The notes below the pieces were generated by a model. It saw only the letters and a program-made list of their open reading frames with translations, was not told the origin of the DNA and ran no database searches. DNA of 64,000 nt from NCBI RefSeq assembly GCF_030818575.1, contig NZ_JAUTAL010000001.1, forward strand, positions 682,001-746,000, in the 5' to 3' direction. This document shows positions 61,618 to 64,000 of this stretch, piece after piece. The first letter of the stretch is position 1; each line of letters starts with the position of its first letter. This stretch comes from Chryseobacterium camelliae (GTDB taxonomy: Bacteria; Bacteroidota; Bacteroidia; Flavobacteriales; Weeksellaceae). The translations under genes and the position numbers were made by a program.

Positions 61618-63348
61618 CTATTTTAACTCAATGTAATTCAGATTGATCCCGTTGTTCTCAAAAATAATTCTTATCCTGTTCTCTCCCTTATTCAGATGAA
61701 CTCTTTTTATCGAAAAGGTGTTCCATTTTTCATTTCCTCCCGTTGACGGCAGCGATACAGAAGCCAGTTTCTTCCCGGTACTGTCTTCAATTCTAATTGT
61801 TCCACTGGTTGGCGCCGAATAACGGATGTCCACGGTGTAATTTTTATCGGATGCAGACTGTATGGTATACTGCATCCATTCACCGGTTTCCGTTTTTCCT
61901 ACATAATATTTGTTGGTCACTTTATCGTTACAGAGATAAATGTCTACGCCGTCGTTCCTCATCTGGTTTCCTGAGTTCCATTCTGATCTTTTGGCAGGAT
62001 CGCTTACCCAAAGGTTGACATAATCCTTGTCCAGATAAGCTGACCCCATCCTTCCCAGGTCATATTCAGCAGCAAAAATTCTTCCCGGGGCATTATGGTT
62101 TTTAAATGGCAAGGTAGAGGCATCCCTGGTCTGCCTGAACATGGCATCGATAACGTCTTTTTTTACTTCTACATGATCAAATTTGTAACCTTCAGCAATA
62201 TCCATCAGTGTTTTGGTAGCAAATTCCTTGGATGGTTTTTCACCTCCTTTTTTCCAATAGTCAAGCAGCTTCTGATATTCCGGGGTGATTTTTACATTGG
62301 TGATTCCTGCAATATTGTCAATCTTTTTCATCGGCCAGAACGCATAGCCGATATTATGTTTGTCTAGCAGTTGTATCAGCTGGGTAAACCATACATTAGA
62401 GTTTTCACCGGTTTCTCCCAGCCAGATCGGTGCATTATGCTTATTTCTGAGGTCGAGCGCAAACTTAAGCGTTGCATCGTCATTGTTATTCCAGTATTTA
62501 TGGAAGCTGAATACCATATTGTTGTCCCATAGCTGAGGAAGTCCGTTATAATTATTTCCCCATCCGTTTCCTTCAATGATGATGATGTGTTTTTTATCTA
62601 CTTCGCGGATGGCCTGTGTAATTTCCTTCTGAAGCTTCCAGAGAGGTGCATTGGACATCTCATCTGTACCGTTAGGGTTTTTGCCGGTAAAATTAATATT
62701 AGGTTCATTAATCAGATCATAGCCTCCAATCCAGGCTTCGTCTTTATATCTTTCGGCCAGCTTTTTCCAGAGGGCAATGGTTTTTCTCTGGTTTTCCGGG
62801 CTTTCCCAAAGGGAGGGTTTGGATTTGTCATTATCCGAAATATTAACGTCATTGCCCTGGCCACCCGGAGCGGCGTGAAGGTCGAGGATCAGGTACATAT
62901 TGTTTTCAGCACACCATTTCAGCAGGTCATCCGTCATCCTGAAACCTTCCTCCAGCCAGGTATCTTGTCCCTTCACGGGTTCTTTTTCGATAGGGAGCGT
63001 ATACAGGTTATAGTGCATGGGAAGGCGGATGGAATTAAATCCTGCCTGCTTCAAAAAATCAATGTCTTTTTTAGTGATCCCATTATTCAGATAGGCCTGA
63101 TAGAATTTTTTCATTCCTTCCTCGCCAATCAGTTCCGCTATTTTCTCTTTTATTTTATACTGCGGACCTGCAAAGTCGGCAGTTTTCAGCATATAGCCCT
63201 CCTGGAGCATCCAGCCGCCGGGCCCGAGGCCTCTCAGCTGTATATTTTCACCTTTGTCGTTTACGATCTTCTGGCCGCTTGTTTTTAAAAGCTGTGATGT
63301 CCCAAATTGAGACAATAAAAAAGCGGATAATAGAATGGCTCTTTTCAT
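61618..63348 (-). CDS. Secreted glycoside hydrolase family 5 with C-terminal carbohydrate-binding module
   Basis: A 576-residue enzyme. Signal peptide about 1-19. Residues 20-370 form a GH5 (beta/alpha)8 domain: LRGLGPGGWML near 38, FNSIRLPMHYNLY near 104, the acid/base Glu in DLINEPNINF (Glu215) and the nucleophile in WLGETGEN (Glu312). The C-terminal part (about 430-576) resembles a CBM6-like beta sandwich (GEWMQYTI, RIRIIFENNGINLNYIEL). The substrate is probably a beta-linked glucan or mannan, not fixed by sequence. It has no T9SS tail. Confidence 0.9.
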   Translation of the reverse strand: MKRAILLSAFLLSQFGTSQLLKTSGQKIVNDKGENIQLRGLGPGGWMLQEGYMLKTADFAGPQYKIKEKIAELIGEEGMKKFYQAYLNNGITKKDIDFLKQAGFNSIRLPMHYNLYTLPIEKEPVKGQDTWLEEGFRMTDDLLKWCAENNMYLILDLHAAPGGQGNDVNISDNDKSKPSLWESPENQRKTIALWKKLAERYKDEAWIGGYDLINEPNINFTGKNPNGTDEMSNAPLWKLQKEITQAIREVDKKHIIIIEGNGWGNNYNGLPQLWDNNMVFSFHKYWNNNDDATLKFALDLRNKHNAPIWLGETGENSNVWFTQLIQLLDKHNIGYAFWPMKKIDNIAGITNVKITPEYQKLLDYWKKGGEKPSKEFATKTLMDIAEGYKFDHVEVKKDVIDAMFRQTRDASTLPFKNHNAPGRIFAAEYDLGRMGSAYLDKDYVNLWVSDPAKRSEWNSGNQMRNDGVDIYLCNDKVTNKYYVGKTETGEWMQYTIQSASDKNYTVDIRYSAPTSGTIRIEDSTGKKLASVSLPSTGGNEKWNTFSIKRVHLNKGENRIRIIFENNGINLNYIELK

Positions 63349-63405
63349 AATGGTTTGCTTATTTAATATGAGGAGATTTGTTTAAAGAAATTAGGTTACT
63401 GATGA

Positions 63406-63413
63406 CAAATATA
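63406..63413 (-). promoter_or_regulatory. -7 box of the GH5 gene
   Basis: On the minus strand TATATTTG, 57 bases before the GH5 ATG. Confidence 0.5.
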
Positions 63414-63633
63414 TTTAAAAATTAGCCATTACCTTATCATTTTTATGAAAAAATGATTTGTAATACAAAATATAGCCATTTATGCCATCCCAAATTAACT
63501 TAACTGCTCATTTTTTGCAGATTATTCAATAATTGTGAAAATATTTTCTGTTTTTACGCAAAAATTACTTTTAAAAACTATAATTGTTTATATATTTACA
63601 CGGTAAAATTGTACTGTAAAAAACTGAATAAGA

Positions 63634-64000
63634 ATGAAAAACAAATTCTCTGAGCAACTGATTCAGATGGCAGCATTAGATGAATCGGTACGGGAAAAAC
63701 TCCTGAAAGAGAATAAACTTATAGGAGGTTATCATCCGGAAATGGAATATGTCCACCGGCAGAATGCTGATGAACTAAAATCAGTTATTAATGAAATCGG
63801 ATTCCCGACCATTTCAAAGGTTGGGGAAGAGGCCGCCGAGGCCGCATGGTTGATTGTTCAGCATTCCATTGGAGAGCCGGAATTCATGAAAGATTCATAC
63901 AAGCAGATGCTTGAGAGCCGTATAGATGTTAACCCCGCCAACCTGGCTTTCCTGTTTGACCGGATTCAGTTTTTTCAGGGGAAACCTCAGAAGTACGGTA
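63634..64000 (+). CDS. DUF6624-like protein (5' part)
   Basis: The reading frame from ATG 63634 is open to the window end (122 codons) and the gene continues beyond it. The visible part reads SEQLIQMAALDESVREKLLK, then GYHPEMEYVHRQNADELKS, IGFPTISKVGEEAAEAAWL and a QHSIGEPEFMKDSYKQML segment, ending GKPQKYG. The order of a helix with E.A..A W.I.QH and the terminal PQ.YG is that of DUF6624, often found in secreted or immunity-like contexts, but here there is no signal peptide. The function is unknown. Confidence 0.72.
   Translation, partial: MKNKFSEQLIQMAALDESVREKLLKENKLIGGYHPEMEYVHRQNADELKSVINEIGFPTISKVGEEAAEAAWLIVQHSIGEPEFMKDSYKQMLESRIDVNPANLAFLFDRIQFFQGKPQKYG

Overview
The window is a chromosomal stretch of a Bacteroidota bacterium, class Flavobacteriia, and most likely Chryseobacterium or a close Weeksellaceae relative. 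Evidence is the set of proteins with type IX secretion (T9SS) sorting domains, a GLPGLI-family protein, promoters of the Bacteroidota type (-7 box TAnnTTTG, no clear Shine-Dalgarno sites), and a class A2 beta-lactamase resembling the CGA/CIA enzymes of Chryseobacterium. No rRNA, tRNA, CRISPR array, prophage or insertion sequence was recognised. Assignments rest on reading motifs by eye; no database search was run.

Layout. 1-4.7 kb: end of a NIF3-like gene, a coiled-coil protein whose zinc ribbon has lost its cysteines, and divergent acyl-CoA ligase and acyl-CoA dehydrogenase genes. 4.8-7.3 kb: envelope and secreted proteins (DUF4349 lipoprotein, small secreted protein, GLPGLI protein). 7.3-12.9 kb: prfC, a CPBP protease, then a packed run of rdgB-type pyrophosphatase, rnz, a TIGR02757 protein and a membrane protein with an acidic heptad repeat. 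13.1-21.7 kb: three tandem paralogues of large secreted choice-of-anchor L proteins with T9SS type B C-termini. 21.8-28.8 kb: rsmA with an apparent frameshift, then ftsX, DUF3098, uppP, a P-loop kinase-like gene, truB and rluF on the other strand, and a repeated helix-hairpin-helix protein and a MerR regulator on the minus strand. 28.9-36 kb: AraC regulator, ccoG, SMP-30-like lipoprotein, phzF-like gene, a DEAD-box-like helicase with a DEFD motif, and an Ntn-hydrolase. 36-46.3 kb: rpsA, a secreted M36 metallopeptidase, a DMT transporter, an alpha/beta hydrolase, rplS, purB and a WG-repeat protein. 46.4-53.7 kb: purL, a small toxin-antitoxin-like pair, a barstar-like gene, an SGNH hydrolase, dgkA and dnaN. 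53.9-64 kb: pheT, a META lipoprotein, an acidic small protein, a GT-C-like membrane protein, a 3-hydroxyacyl-CoA dehydrogenase, a class A beta-lactamase, DUF5362, a GH5 glycosidase and the start of a DUF6624 protein.

Most of the window is core genome: translation (rpsA, rplS, prfC, pheT, truB, rluF, rsmA), replication (dnaN), purine synthesis (purB, purL), cell division and wall (ftsX, uppP) and fatty acid metabolism. The accessory parts are the triple choice-of-anchor L cluster, the 50.1-51.2 kb islet (toxin-antitoxin-like pair plus barstar-like protein, all small and the pair AT-rich) and the beta-lactamase/GH5 end. The strongest second-look items are the rsmA frameshift, the cysteine-free zinc ribbon, the six-unit heptad repeat, the adhesin-like paralogue cluster and the islet behind purL.
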